The notes beneath the pieces are model-generated. The model was not told where the DNA came from, did no database searches, and was given only the letters and a program-made list of their open reading frames with translations. This document shows, one piece after another, positions 1 through 7,800 of a stretch of 36,535 bases of DNA (position 1 is the stretch's first letter; each line of letters starts with the position of its first letter). Source of the stretch: a bacterium (GTDB lineage: Bacteria > Vulcanimicrobiota > Xenobia > Xenobiales > JADMJV01). Both the position numbers and the translations under genes were made by a program. The stretch covers positions 18,784 through 55,318 of the forward strand of contig JADMJV010000007.1 of the NCBI GenBank assembly GCA_018780265.1. Reading direction: 5' to 3'.

Positions 1-1013
1 CCTGAGGAGGAATGCTGGGATGAAAACCCTCCCGACGGGCGAGAATAGCCCGTCGACGGAAAGCTTCCACTCGAGGGGCGCTGAGAGGGGAAATTGGGTC
101 GCGACCCATTCAGTCCCGATTGCCCGCCCCAAGCCCCCGACTGAGAAACAGCCGGTCGCTCCGCCGGGCGCGGGCTTGCCGAGGGCCGATGGCCCGTTCC
201 CGGTCGGTTACCCCCCCCGGGCCGATTGCCCGGTCGATTGCCCGCGAAAATGTTTCCGGTATTGATATTGTTGATGTTGATCGGGCGATTGATGTTGGTG
301 CTCCGATTCCACACATTGTTGCGGTTGTAGATACCGCTGCCCTGCCATCCGTAGGCTCCATAGTGGGCTACCCCAGGCCGCCAGCCGTATGGTGGGTGAT
401 ACCAACAGCCACTGCCCCAGTGATACATGCTTGACCAGAGCAGCGAGGTGGTGGCAACGCCCAGTCCCCACGCGACCAACGCATCATAGTCGTCAGAGTC
501 ATCCTCGACTATGATCGTCTGAGGCATATAGGTGGGCACATAGATGATTTCCGGGTTGGCCGGCTCAATGCGGACCGTGGTGCCCTCTTCGATGACCTGC
601 ACCTTGTCGTTGGTTTGCAGGTTGCCAGCGGTTTGCGCCTGGTATCGAAAGCGTTGCACCGCATCCATCAGGTCGCCCACCTGGTTCACGCCAGCCCAGC
701 CGACGGCTCGAGTCCATTCCTGATTTTTGTTCATCATCGAGACCACGTCAGGATAGGAGTAAACCGCCTGAACGCTCTCATCCCAGTTCGTACTGGGACT
801 GCTCTGTCCCTGAGCAATCGCCTGATTGGCCGCTCGAAGCTGGTCGGGTTGAGCCGCCGCCGCCACCACGGTGTCCAGCAACGGATCCGGGTAGAGGGCG
901 ATGGGGCCCACCAGTTTATCCAATTCATCCGTCGAATAACCGCTGTCTGCCAGTGCCGGCCACGGCAACCAAAGACAAAAAATTACCAGCCATCCGGTGA
1001 TGATGCGCCACAT
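1..1013 (-). CDS. DUF3300 family envelope protein, C-terminus cut off by the window edge
   Basis: The reading frame opens at ATG 1013 and stays open to base 1, giving 337 whole codons with no stop, so the C-terminus is missing. The first 22 residues form a Sec-type signal peptide ending in ALA before DSG. The mature part shows the DUF3300 pattern: an LDKLVGPIALYPDPLLD block, a VQAVYSYPDVVSMMN block, a WTRAVGWA block and an IYVPTY block. A Trp/Tyr/Gly-rich stretch (about residues 195-230) and then an Asn/Ile repeat and a long Arg-Pro-Gly-Ser tail follow. Members of this family are predicted periplasmic or outer-membrane-associated proteins of unknown function. A GGAG lies about 7 bases before the ATG, which supports the start. 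The frame is open further upstream, but that stretch has no signal-peptide character. Confidence 0.85.
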   Translation of the reverse strand, partial: MWRIITGWLVIFCLWLPWPALADSGYSTDELDKLVGPIALYPDPLLDTVVAAAAQPDQLRAANQAIAQGQSSPSTNWDESVQAVYSYPDVVSMMNKNQEWTRAVGWAGVNQVGDLMDAVQRFRYQAQTAGNLQTNDKVQVIEEGTTVRIEPANPEIIYVPTYMPQTIIVEDDSDDYDALVAWGLGVATTSLLWSSMYHWGSGCWYHPPYGWRPGVAHYGAYGWQGSGIYNRNNVWNRSTNINRPININNINTGNIFAGNRPGNRPGGGNRPGTGHRPSASPRPAERPAVSQSGAWGGQSGLNGSRPNFPSQRPSSGSFPSTGYSRPSGGFSSQHSSS

Positions 1014-1190
1014 GTTTGCTCCAATATCATCCGCTTCAAATTCACGGGCCCTTCTACTCGCAAGCTCGTCCCCCTCCACAATAGGCCACGCAGGCTCCGG
1101 CTCATCGGCAACACCAACGCTCACGTGCCAAGGGGGACATCATAAATCCAACCTATCCCTACCCCGCCCGATGCGAGGACGAAAGTTACA

Positions 1191-1619
1191 TCAGGGAGCG
1201 TCTGGATCGGGCCGAGGGGGTGGAGGAAAATGGGGCGGCGGAGGGGTACGGTCAAAAACTTCCTGCTGCTCCGGGGTCAGTCGGTGGTACAACTCTGTTA
1301 GGGCGGCCAGATGTAATTCCAGGTTCGCCTCTTGTTGGCGCAAATGCTCCAGCATCCGTTCCAGTCTCTGTGGAGCCTTCAGTTTGCCAAAGTCCTCGCG
1401 TTCGGGCGGCGGCGGAGGCTGCGTCTTCTCTACAAACGCCAGCCAGGCCGCCTCTTGGTCGGGTTGGAGAGCGAGCTTCTGATGCAATTCTTCCAGGTGC
1501 TTTCGACGCATCTCGGCCCGTTGGGCCGGGTCGGGAGGCTCTTTCTTTCTCCAGGGCTCAGCAAAGGCTGCTGCAACCACTCCGATTGCGATCAGGCCCA
1601 ACAAAATCTTTTTACACAT
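1191..1619 (-). CDS. Spy/CpxP-like periplasmic protein with LTxxQ-type motif
   Basis: A 142-residue protein. I chose ATG 1619 over the upstream in-frame start at 1700 because it begins directly with a lysine-containing, hydrophobic signal peptide (MCKKILLGLIAIGVVAAAFA). The mature protein is charged and helical. It has a Lys/Glu-rich first helix, a PPPPPERED linker, a second long helix (about residues 75-115), an LTPEQQ motif near residue 120 typical of the Spy/CpxP family, and a proline-rich tail. Relatives are periplasmic chaperones or metal- and stress-sensing proteins; here the proline tracts are unusual. It lies directly upstream of the DUF3300 gene on the same strand, so the two may form an envelope unit. 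The exact role is not readable from sequence. Confidence 0.75.
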   Translation of the reverse strand: MCKKILLGLIAIGVVAAAFAEPWRKKEPPDPAQRAEMRRKHLEELHQKLALQPDQEAAWLAFVEKTQPPPPPEREDFGKLKAPQRLERMLEHLRQQEANLELHLAALTELYHRLTPEQQEVFDRTPPPPHFPPPPRPDPDAP

Positions 1620-1742
1620 GCGAATTGCCGTCCTCTCCCAAATTATCTGGAGGGGTTCGAGAATTGGCTCCGATTCCCTTACGCGGATGCAAATAGACAA
1701 AGACAGCGCCAGCTATTCTGTCTGGCGCCCAGTTCCAGTCCT

Positions 1743-1767
1743 TTGAGGGCGGCCGAACCGCCCTCAA
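1743..1767. terminator. Perfect inverted repeat between two minus-strand genes, possible terminator
   Basis: TTGAGGGCGG (1743-1752), a five-base loop (CCGAA) and CCGCCCTCAA (1758-1767) form a perfect 10-bp GC-rich stem. It lies about 100 bases past the stop of the endonuclease-like gene and about 120 bases before the Spy-like start. No clear T tract follows on either strand, so it may be a weak or factor-assisted terminator or another structural element. Confidence 0.45.
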
Positions 1768-1869
1768 GCTGCAATGAATGCGTCCGCCCAGTTCGTAGGC
1801 ACAGATGCGCAGTTCCGCCTGACAGTTAGAGACGATATTGAGCAAAGTGCGCGCGTCGGGTGCCATAAA

Positions 1870-2874
1870 CTAGCGGGGCGCGGCAACCTCAAAAGTGGCC
1901 AAAACTCCACGATGGTCAGACGGGTAGGGCTCTATCACCAGGTCGCTGGTGGTCGGGCTCTCGCCCACGATCTTCACGTCCTTGAGAGTTAATTCGGTGC
2001 CGCGATACTGCACAAAGTCGATGCGGTCATGCTTATGTTCGGGGTCGTCGGGCAAGGCCGTGGGAGTCCACGTGTGGCCTGGGAAGGCTACCTCGTCTGG
2101 ATGAAACTCACGGTATGCGTCCTTGAAGCCGGCCTTCTCATATTGGGTGCTGCCCGGCCAGGCCACTTTCAGCGGCTGCGTCCCGGCGGCTACGGCCTCG
2201 GGCGTCCAGTCCAGATGGGAAGCTTCGTTAAAGTCGCCCGTGCAGATGGCGGGAAGCTTGAAGCTATCCGCGTCGCCGATCATGTTTCTAAATTCCCAGC
2301 CCCGAGTCTTGTTCGCCCACCAGATGGCCTGGGACTCTGTGCTTATGGCCGGTCCACCGCCAGCCGTGGTCAAGCCTTTCAATTGATACATCTGGTTGGG
2401 GTATGAAACCAGGTGAGCGTTGCAGAAAGCCACTTTCTGACCATTCTCCAGAGTCACTTGAACGCCGTATTTGCGGTCGCTGACTTGCTCAATGGGATAC
2501 TTGCTGAGCAGGCCGGTACGTTTGTCTTGCTGCAAAAAATGCATCCCCAGGCTGTTGGCCAGTTTTTCGGTGCTTTCGTTGACCTCTTGCAAGCCCACTA
2601 GATCGGCTGCGCTGGTGCGAATCAGGTCAGCGATAACCTCTACTCCTGCCTGGCAGTCAAACATGGTGTTGAAGCTGAGTACTTTGAGCACTTGCACGGC
2701 CGTGTCCTGGCCCGTTTGGGCCAGGCTCTTGGCACCGGGCCCCCGCCCGCTGACCGGGTTAAGGTCCACTGTGTCGACGGGGGCTGAGTTCGCAGCCTGA
2801 ACTGCGGGGGCCGTGTGGGCGGCGCGGGGGCGTTCTGGCAATCTCGCGACCGTGCTTAAGGAATTGGTAATCAT
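1870..2874 (-). CDS. Endonuclease/exonuclease/phosphatase-fold protein
   Basis: A 334-residue protein of the DNase I-like (EEP) superfamily, which hydrolyses phosphodiester or phosphomonoester bonds with a divalent metal. The fold starts near residue 62: LKVLSFNT with Asn69, then the metal-binding Glu97 in LVGLQEVNE, a TGDFNEA motif in the middle third, and a C-terminal PSDHRGVLA motif carrying the catalytic Asp-His pair. The first 60 residues are Ala/Pro/Ser-rich, apparently disordered, and are not a Sec signal peptide. An AAGGT lies about 8 bases before ATG 2874. The substrate (DNA, phosphoinositide or sphingomyelin-like) cannot be told from sequence. The strong motif set makes the fold assignment secure. 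Confidence 0.85.
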   Translation of the reverse strand: MITNSLSTVARLPERPRAAHTAPAVQAANSAPVDTVDLNPVSGRGPGAKSLAQTGQDTAVQVLKVLSFNTMFDCQAGVEVIADLIRTSAADLVGLQEVNESTEKLANSLGMHFLQQDKRTGLLSKYPIEQVSDRKYGVQVTLENGQKVAFCNAHLVSYPNQMYQLKGLTTAGGGPAISTESQAIWWANKTRGWEFRNMIGDADSFKLPAICTGDFNEASHLDWTPEAVAAGTQPLKVAWPGSTQYEKAGFKDAYREFHPDEVAFPGHTWTPTALPDDPEHKHDRIDFVQYRGTELTLKDVKIVGESPTTSDLVIEPYPSDHRGVLATFEVAAPR

Positions 2875-2948
2875 GTTGGCTACCTTAGCTTGTTCGCGGA
2901 ATAGATGTGTGAAAACCCTATGAACCTTCCGCCGCTGGCGTATGCCGA

Positions 2949-4205
2949 TCAGTTCTTCTGGAGCAGGTCGATCAGGGCCTCGCTCATCGCTCCCACCCCG
3001 GTTACCAGCACCGGCTCGAAGTCTGGATAGAAGGTGGAGGAATGCAGCGACGGCGGGCTGCCGCTCTGACGCAAGGCTTGCAGGCGAGGGGTCTCGGTGG
3101 CGCCCAATAGAAACATCACGCTGGGCACCCCCGCCAATCCGTATTGACTGAAGTCTTCGGCGATCATGGCCGGTTCTACCGCCTTCACCCGCTCTTCCCC
3201 CAGCGCCTTTCGAAGAGTGGGAAGCAGGCGCTCCACCAATTGCGGGTCGTTGAACAGGGCGGGGGTGGGCTCAGGATCCACCTCGATAAGCGGGGCGGGC
3301 GCACCAGCGCCAGCGGCGATAGCAACGGCCCTGCGTTCAATGGCTTGCAACACTCGCTGACGTGTATCGGGGGCGAAGGTCCTCACCGTCATCTGCAGGT
3401 CACATCGCTCTGGGACGATACTGCTTTTGGTTCCTCCCTGAATCATCCCCACGCTGATCACAACCGGCTCCAAGGCACTGATTTCTCGGCTGGGAATCGA
3501 GGGTAAATCGACGATCAATCGTGCCGCCTGGGCCACTGGATCCACCGTCAAGTGAGGTGTGGCGCCGTGTCCTCCGCGACCGCGCATGGTGACCTTGACC
3601 AGGTCAGCGCAGGCCATCAGGTAGCCCGACCTGTAGCCGACCGTGCCGGCCTCAAGGTTGGGTTCCACGTGTAAAGCCAGGGCGAAATCGGGCTTGGGGA
3701 AACGCTCGAAAAGTCCGTCTTGGAGTAACTTTTGGGCCCCTTCACCAATCTCTTCGGCTGGCTCTCCCACCAGCAATAACGTTCCGCTCCAACGCTGGCG
3801 AGCCTGGTTCAAATAGCGGGCCACTCCCAAAAAGGTCGTCATGTGCATGTCGTGGCCGCAGGCGTGCATTACCCCAGTCGTCCGGGAAGCATAGGGTAGC
3901 CCCGTTTTCTCGACCACCGGCAGAGCATCCAGGTCGGTGCGCACCATCACTGTGGGGCCTGGACCGTTGCGCATCACGCCCACCAATCCGCTCCCCCCGA
4001 TGGGGTTCACTTCAACGCCCAGTTTGCGCAGTTCCCCGCAAAGAAAAGCCGAAGTTTCCTTCTCCTGGAAAGACAACTCGGGAGATTGATGCAGTCTTTG
4101 GTAAACTTCGAACAGGGGAACCACCTGAGTCCTGGCCCAGGTTAGCGAGGCCGGTTGAGACCAGGCCGCTGCCGTCAATGCCAAACACGCCAGCACACGT
4201 TGCAT
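2949..4205 (-). CDS. M20 family metallopeptidase/amidohydrolase (hippurate hydrolase-like), exported
   Basis: A 418-residue protein of the M20D amidohydrolase group, which cleaves N-acyl or amide bonds of amino acids with a dinuclear metal centre. It has a short signal peptide (about residues 1-16). The family marks are a DLDALPV block near residue 91, HACGHDMHM at 114-122 with metal ligands Cys116, His118 and Asp119, the catalytic Glu pair 151-152 in GEPAEE, LHVEP, a GGHGATPH dimerisation-lid block and a late MIAEDFSQYG block. Length is normal for the family. It lies 14 bases after the stop of the small gene at 4220-4579, so the two are probably cotranscribed. A periplasmic or extracellular scavenging role is inferred from the signal peptide. 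Confidence 0.88.
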   Translation of the reverse strand: MQRVLACLALTAAAWSQPASLTWARTQVVPLFEVYQRLHQSPELSFQEKETSAFLCGELRKLGVEVNPIGGSGLVGVMRNGPGPTVMVRTDLDALPVVEKTGLPYASRTTGVMHACGHDMHMTTFLGVARYLNQARQRWSGTLLLVGEPAEEIGEGAQKLLQDGLFERFPKPDFALALHVEPNLEAGTVGYRSGYLMACADLVKVTMRGRGGHGATPHLTVDPVAQAARLIVDLPSIPSREISALEPVVISVGMIQGGTKSSIVPERCDLQMTVRTFAPDTRQRVLQAIERRAVAIAAGAGAPAPLIEVDPEPTPALFNDPQLVERLLPTLRKALGEERVKAVEPAMIAEDFSQYGLAGVPSVMFLLGATETPRLQALRQSGSPPSLHSSTFYPDFEPVLVTGVGAMSEALIDLLQKN

Positions 4206-4219
4206 CGGAAGCGTGCTGA

Positions 4220-4579
4220 TTAGCTCCCGCGGACGGCCAGCGCGCTCAGTTCGTGAAAACAGTGAGTGGCCGCTTGAAAGTGTCTTGCCAGACCGGCTCG
4301 ATCGCCGCTGTTGAGGGCATCCACCATCTCATGCAGCAGGCCGTTCAGGCGCTCGGAATGCTCCTGCCCGTCCACCGCCAGAGACGGGACAGGCGGAAAA
4401 TGATAACGACGCAAACCCGGGTGAGTGATTTCCGTGAGGCGCAAGGCGCACTCCTGGGCCGACGCGCCCTGCTCGGCATAACTGCGGTAGGCCTGCACCA
4501 GACGCCAGTAGTTGGGAGACTGATGCACGGCGGGCTCGCTCGTCGATTCCAGCAGTTGAAAAGACCGTTCCTCTGTCAT
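4220..4579 (-). CDS. Hypothetical small helical protein
   Basis: A 119-residue soluble protein that I do not recognise. I chose the start MTEERSFQLL at 4579 because a strong purine-rich ribosome site (GGGGAGTGG) lies just upstream; the in-frame extension to 4699 is poor in protein-like sequence. Residues 20-45 (NYWRLVQAYRSYAEQGAS) and 75-115 are predicted helical, with His/Cys residues near the end (ATHCFHELSAL). There is no signal peptide or membrane segment. It is the first gene of a probable two-gene unit with the M20 peptidase, 14 bases apart. Confidence 0.65.
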   Translation of the reverse strand: MTEERSFQLLESTSEPAVHQSPNYWRLVQAYRSYAEQGASAQECALRLTEITHPGLRRYHFPPVPSLAVDGQEHSERLNGLLHEMVDALNSGDRAGLARHFQAATHCFHELSALAVRGS

Positions 4580-4650
4580 TGATATCCACTCCCCTCGTCG
4601 TGTGGGGCAGCCAATTAAACTGCAAGGGGCAGGCTCCTGCTGAATTTGTT

Positions 4651-4974
4651 TCAAATTGTCGTTAGAGGCACATAATGCAGGACCAGTCCGCCCAAACACA
4701 CCAGATTGCCAAGCATTTGCAAACTGGGCTCTCCGCTCAGCGTTCCGGTCAGCAACAATCCCGCGCCCACCCCTTTGGTGGAGCCGCTCACCAGAAAATC
4801 AGGTCGATTCAGGCGTCGTGCCTCGACAAGGTCCTCCACGGCGTCGGCCTGGATGCCCACGCTTTGCGCCACATTACCGGCGTCTGCCAGGAGGCCGGAG
4901 GGGTGGGCAAGATGGCCCAGCCCCAGTTTCCGCCGCCCACCAGAGTGACCCAGGGCCCGCGAGTGGCGCGTCAC
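4651..4974 (-). CDS. Possible small membrane protein, start uncertain
   Basis: A reading frame ending at 4651 with protein-like composition. The C-terminal third (about residues 62-105) contains a Gly/Leu-rich hydrophobic stretch (KGVGAGLLLTG, then LVCLGGLVLHYVPL) that could form one or two membrane segments. It is preceded by a charged helix (AVEDLVEARRLNRPDF). The only in-frame start is GTG 4974 and it has no good ribosome site. The frame stays open back to 5079, so the true gene may start in another frame (ATG 5095 or 5083) and be frameshifted. I do not recognise a family. It may be real, truncated or decayed. Confidence 0.4.
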   Translation of the reverse strand: MTRHSRALGHSGGRRKLGLGHLAHPSGLLADAGNVAQSVGIQADAVEDLVEARRLNRPDFLVSGSTKGVGAGLLLTGTLSGEPSLQMLGNLVCLGGLVLHYVPLTTI

Positions 4975-5172
4975 GGGCGGTGCTGCGATAAAGGTCTTCC
5001 TGGCCCCGTTGGTGGTCGTGAGCCTGAACCGGTTGAGGAAGAGGGCGGGGCATCCCTCCCGAAAGTGGCGGCTGAATGTTCATAAAGTGAGGCATTCCAC
5101 AGTCGCCTCAAAAATATCTGAAAGCTTCGGGATAAGTTGTCTATGTATGTATGTCATTTTGGGAACGGCCCC

Positions 5173-5805
5173 TTAATTCGAACAATGCTCCAGCGCTTCG
5201 CCGATGCAGCTTTGCAGGTCGGCAAAATATCGGGGCTTCTGGTGTTGTTCAATCCACAAGCGCAAGCTCAGCAATCGTGGTCTACAGCCCGGCTGGCCCA
5301 GCAAGTGAGGCCCAAAACGCAGGGCGGCTGGCCGCGGCAGCCCTGCATAGGCCGGGTCGTCGCCCGTGCCCCGGCCAAAAGTTAAAACGGCATGTGGTTC
5401 CGCCCAATGCTCGGCCAGCAGGTGGAATCCGTGATCCAAACCCCATTCTCGAACAGGTTGGCACTCGTCCATGGGCTGCAGAACCAGGCACGCCGGCAGT
5501 CGGTCAGGATGGGACTTGAGGATGTGGACGATATTGAGAGCGCCCAGGCCGGTGATACTCAAACTGTTGGTCTCGGCACTCAGCAGTGGTTGCAAACCGT
5601 CTCCGCGGCGGACTTCGGCCGCGTAGCCCTGCAGCGCCCGACAGGCTCGGGCGTAGGGTCCCGCATGCTTTTCTACAGCGATAATGCGCTCGACACGACC
5701 GTGGTCCAGCAAATAGCGTGGAAGTTTGGCGTGGTCGGTGCCGATGTCGGCGTGTACGGGTGCGCAAATCTGAGCGGCTACGGCCTGCAGGCGGGGGCTG
5801 AGCAT
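5173..5805 (-). CDS. trmK: tRNA (adenine(22)-N(1))-methyltransferase TrmK-like
   Basis: A 210-residue Rossmann-fold methyltransferase that resembles the TrmK/YqfN family, which methylates N1 of A22 in the tRNA D-arm using S-adenosylmethionine. Motif I is ADIGTDHAKLPRYLL at residues 19-33, close to the N-terminus as in TrmK. An EKHAGPYARACRAL block (motif II), GDGLQPLL and the family-typical ITGLGALNIVHIL follow, then a LVLQPMDECQPVREW block. The C-terminal helical domain is somewhat shorter than in Bacillus TrmK. It is divergent from rpsB and shares a 179-base intergenic region with it. The ribosome site before ATG 5805 is weak. Confidence 0.82.
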   Translation of the reverse strand: MLSPRLQAVAAQICAPVHADIGTDHAKLPRYLLDHGRVERIIAVEKHAGPYARACRALQGYAAEVRRGDGLQPLLSAETNSLSITGLGALNIVHILKSHPDRLPACLVLQPMDECQPVREWGLDHGFHLLAEHWAEPHAVLTFGRGTGDDPAYAGLPRPAALRFGPHLLGQPGCRPRLLSLRLWIEQHQKPRYFADLQSCIGEALEHCSN

Positions 5806-5848
5806 GTCTGCTGGCTTCGGGCGCTGGGCCTCAAGATCCGCCCAAAAT

Positions 5849-5877
5849 TTGACGGTCTGGCAAAACTATGGTAACAT
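5849..5877 (+). promoter_or_regulatory. Housekeeping sigma-type promoter of rpsB-tsf
   Basis: TTGACG (5849-5854) and TAACAT (5872-5877) are separated by exactly 17 bases, a near-consensus -35/-10 pair. It lies upstream of rpsB and predicts a transcript starting near 5884, leaving a leader of about 100 bases. Confidence 0.8.
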
Positions 5878-5883
5878 CGGCAC

Positions 5884-5984
5884 CGCTCGTCGCAAGGCGG
5901 GACATTCATGCCCGGCGCGTTCCGGTTGACCTCTTGAACGAGGTGGATGCGCAGGGGCTAAACGCAAACCGGGAGGATAATCCT
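5884..5984 (+). promoter_or_regulatory. rpsB 5' leader with small hairpins, possible S2 autoregulatory site
   Basis: The predicted leader holds two short hairpins: CGGG/CCCG around 5896-5913, and ACCTC/GAGGT around 5928-5943. The rpsB ribosome site follows at 5971-5976. Ribosomal protein S2 represses its own operon through the rpsB leader in several bacteria; whether this leader does so is inference from position and structure only. Confidence 0.35.
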
Positions 5985-6884
5985 TTGGCTATTATTAGCA
6001 TGAAACAGTTGCTTGAAGCGGGTGTGCATTTCGGCCACCAAACTCGGCGCTGGAACCCCAAGATGTCGCGCTACATCTTTACTGAGCGCAATGGCATCTA
6101 CATCATCGACCTGCAGAAGACCGTGGTCAAACTCAAAGAGGCCTTCAACTTTGTGAAGGCTGTGGCCAAGGGCCATTTCGACTACGACGAGTACAAAATT
6201 CGTGAAGAGCAAATCGGCTCACCCCGCCCTATTCTTTTCGTGGGAACCAAGAAGCAGGCCCAGGACACCATCAAGGAAGACGCAGTTCGTTGCGGTGAAT
6301 TCTTTGTGACGCAGCGCTGGCTGGGCGGCATGCTCACCAACTACAAGACCATTCAAAAGCGCGTCGAGCGTCTCAAGAATCTGGAAGAGATGAAGCAAGT
6401 CGGTGTCTTCGACCGCCTGCCCAAAAAGGAAGTCAAGCGCCTCGAAGACGAGCGCATCAAACTCGAGAAATTCCTGGGCGGCATCAAAGACATGCCCGCT
6501 CTGCCCGGAGCCATCTATATCGTGGATCCTCGCAAAGAATACATCGCCGTGCAGGAAGCTCGGCGTCTGGGTATCCCCGTGGTGGCTATCGTGGATACCA
6601 ACTGCGACCCCGATGAGATCGACTTCCCCATCCCGGGCAACGACGACGCCATTCGCGCCGTTCGCCTGATTACCGGAAAAATTGCGGACGCTATCATTGA
6701 AGCTAAGGCCGAAATCGAAGCCAGCCTGCCGGGCATGGAAAACTCGGAAGATGGTGAAGAAGGTTCGCTCGGATCCCCGGAGAGCTTCTTTGCTGCTACA
6801 GTGGAGACCGAGACCGTGGTCTACACCACCGATGAAGGCGCCACCGAAGAAGTTCGTGTGGGTGTCTGGCGCGCCGACTCTTAA
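5985..6884 (+). CDS. rpsB: 30S ribosomal protein S2
   Basis: A 299-residue S2 protein of the small ribosomal subunit, needed for S1 docking and mRNA binding. I start it at TTG 5985 ([20 protein letters not shown]). A GGGAGG (5971-5976) lies 8 bases before it, and S2 proteins normally begin a few residues before MKQLLEAG. The frame is open to 5868, but that part overlaps the promoter. Family blocks [44 protein letters not shown] and PGNDDA are all present. There is an insertion (about residues 62-80, [14 protein letters not shown]) before LFVGTKK and an acidic C-terminal tail of about 60 residues, both unlike typical S2. tsf follows after 20 bases. Confidence 0.95.
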   Translation: MAIISMKQLLEAGVHFGHQTRRWNPKMSRYIFTERNGIYIIDLQKTVVKLKEAFNFVKAVAKGHFDYDEYKIREEQIGSPRPILFVGTKKQAQDTIKEDAVRCGEFFVTQRWLGGMLTNYKTIQKRVERLKNLEEMKQVGVFDRLPKKEVKRLEDERIKLEKFLGGIKDMPALPGAIYIVDPRKEYIAVQEARRLGIPVVAIVDTNCDPDEIDFPIPGNDDAIRAVRLITGKIADAIIEAKAEIEASLPGMENSEDGEEGSLGSPESFFAATVETETVVYTTDEGATEEVRVGVWRADS

Positions 6885-6904
6885 AGAATCGAAGGAAAGC
6901 AATT

Positions 6905-7501
6905 ATGTCCAAGGTAAGTGCTCAATTAGTGAAGGAGCTTCGGGAGAAGACCGGAGCCGGCATCAAAGACTGTCAGGAAGCTCTCGCGCAGAACGCCCTG
7001 CAGGTGGATAAAGCGGCCGACTGGCTGCGCCAGAAAGGCATCTCCCGCGCTGAGAAAAAGGCCGACCGGGTGACCGCTGAAGGCGCGGTGGGCTCGTACA
7101 TCCATCTGGGTGGCAAGGTGGGCGTGCTCATCGAAGTCAACTGCGAAACCGACTTCGTTGCCAAGACCGACGATTTCAAGTCGCTGGTCAATGAACTTGC
7201 CCTCCAGGTGGCGGCCATGAAGCCCGACTATGTCAGTCGCGAAGAGGTGCCTCAGGAAACCCTGGCGGCCGAACTCGACGGCTACAAGAAGGTCGCGATG
7301 GAAGAGGGCAAGCCCGAGAACATCGCCGAGAAGATCGCTCAAGGCAAGATCGACAAGTATTTCTCTAACATCTGCCTGTTGGAGATGGATTATATCCGAG
7401 ACGACTCCAAGAAAGTTCTGGATGTCATCAAGGAATCGATCGCCAAGCTGGGTGAGAACATCCGCGTCAAGCGCTTTGTGCGCTACGTGCTGGGCGCCTA
7501 A
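6905..7501 (+). CDS. tsf: Elongation factor Ts, short form
   Basis: A 198-residue EF-Ts, the guanine-nucleotide exchange factor for EF-Tu. The N-terminal UBA-like domain carries LREKTGAGIKDCQEAL (residues 12-27). CETDFVAKTDDF lies near residue 80, and a C-terminal module ends in KRFVRYVLG. This short architecture, with a single core subdomain, is typical of Cyanobacteria, Thermus/Deinococcus and some Terrabacteria; it is shorter than the roughly 280-residue proteobacterial form. AAGGAAAG lies a few bases before ATG 6905. It is cotranscribed with rpsB, and a strong terminator follows at 7523. Confidence 0.96.
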   Translation: MSKVSAQLVKELREKTGAGIKDCQEALAQNALQVDKAADWLRQKGISRAEKKADRVTAEGAVGSYIHLGGKVGVLIEVNCETDFVAKTDDFKSLVNELALQVAAMKPDYVSREEVPQETLAAELDGYKKVAMEEGKPENIAEKIAQGKIDKYFSNICLLEMDYIRDDSKKVLDVIKESIAKLGENIRVKRFVRYVLGA

Positions 7502-7522
7502 AAATACAGCCTCACCTCTAAG

Positions 7523-7560
7523 CAGAAAGAGGAGCCTTCGGGCTCCTCTTTCTGTTTATC
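7523..7560 (+). terminator. Rho-independent terminator of rpsB-tsf
   Basis: A perfect 14-bp stem CAGAAAGAGGAGCC / GGCTCCTCTTTCTG (7523-7536 and 7541-7554) is closed by a TTCG tetraloop and followed by TTTATC. It lies 21 bases past the tsf stop. The T-rich right arm strengthens it. Confidence 0.92.
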
Positions 7561-7771
7561 CAGGGTCGATGGTGGGCTGGACGTCGCGGAGATGAGAGGC
7601 ATCGTTTCCCTGGATTACCCTGCACGAAGAGGCTCGCGAAACGAGTATTTTGAGAGCCCTGCTCCTATTCATGGATGAGGCTGGCCAGCGCGTAGGGCTT
7701 GCTTGTAGCGCCCGGATTTCGCCGGCACAGCCCACTCGAATAGCATAGTCATCTCCCGACACACCAAACCC

Positions 7772-7785
7772 CCGGCCATGGCCGG
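7772..7785. repeat. 14-bp palindrome CCGGCCATGGCCGG in a gene-free stretch
   Basis: A perfect palindrome within the roughly 245-base stretch between the tsf terminator and the HEAT-like gene. That stretch also has a smaller AAGGCC/GGCCTT stem at 7843-7861. I see no tRNA, known RNA or convincing protein there. Confidence 0.4.
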
Positions 7786-7800
7786 CCAACCAGGGAGGAG

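Noticed and set aside
1612..1866. 84-codon minus-strand frame between the endonuclease-like and Spy-like genes
   Set aside because: No ribosome site, it contains the perfect inverted repeat at 1743-1767, overlaps the Spy-like start and shows no family pattern.
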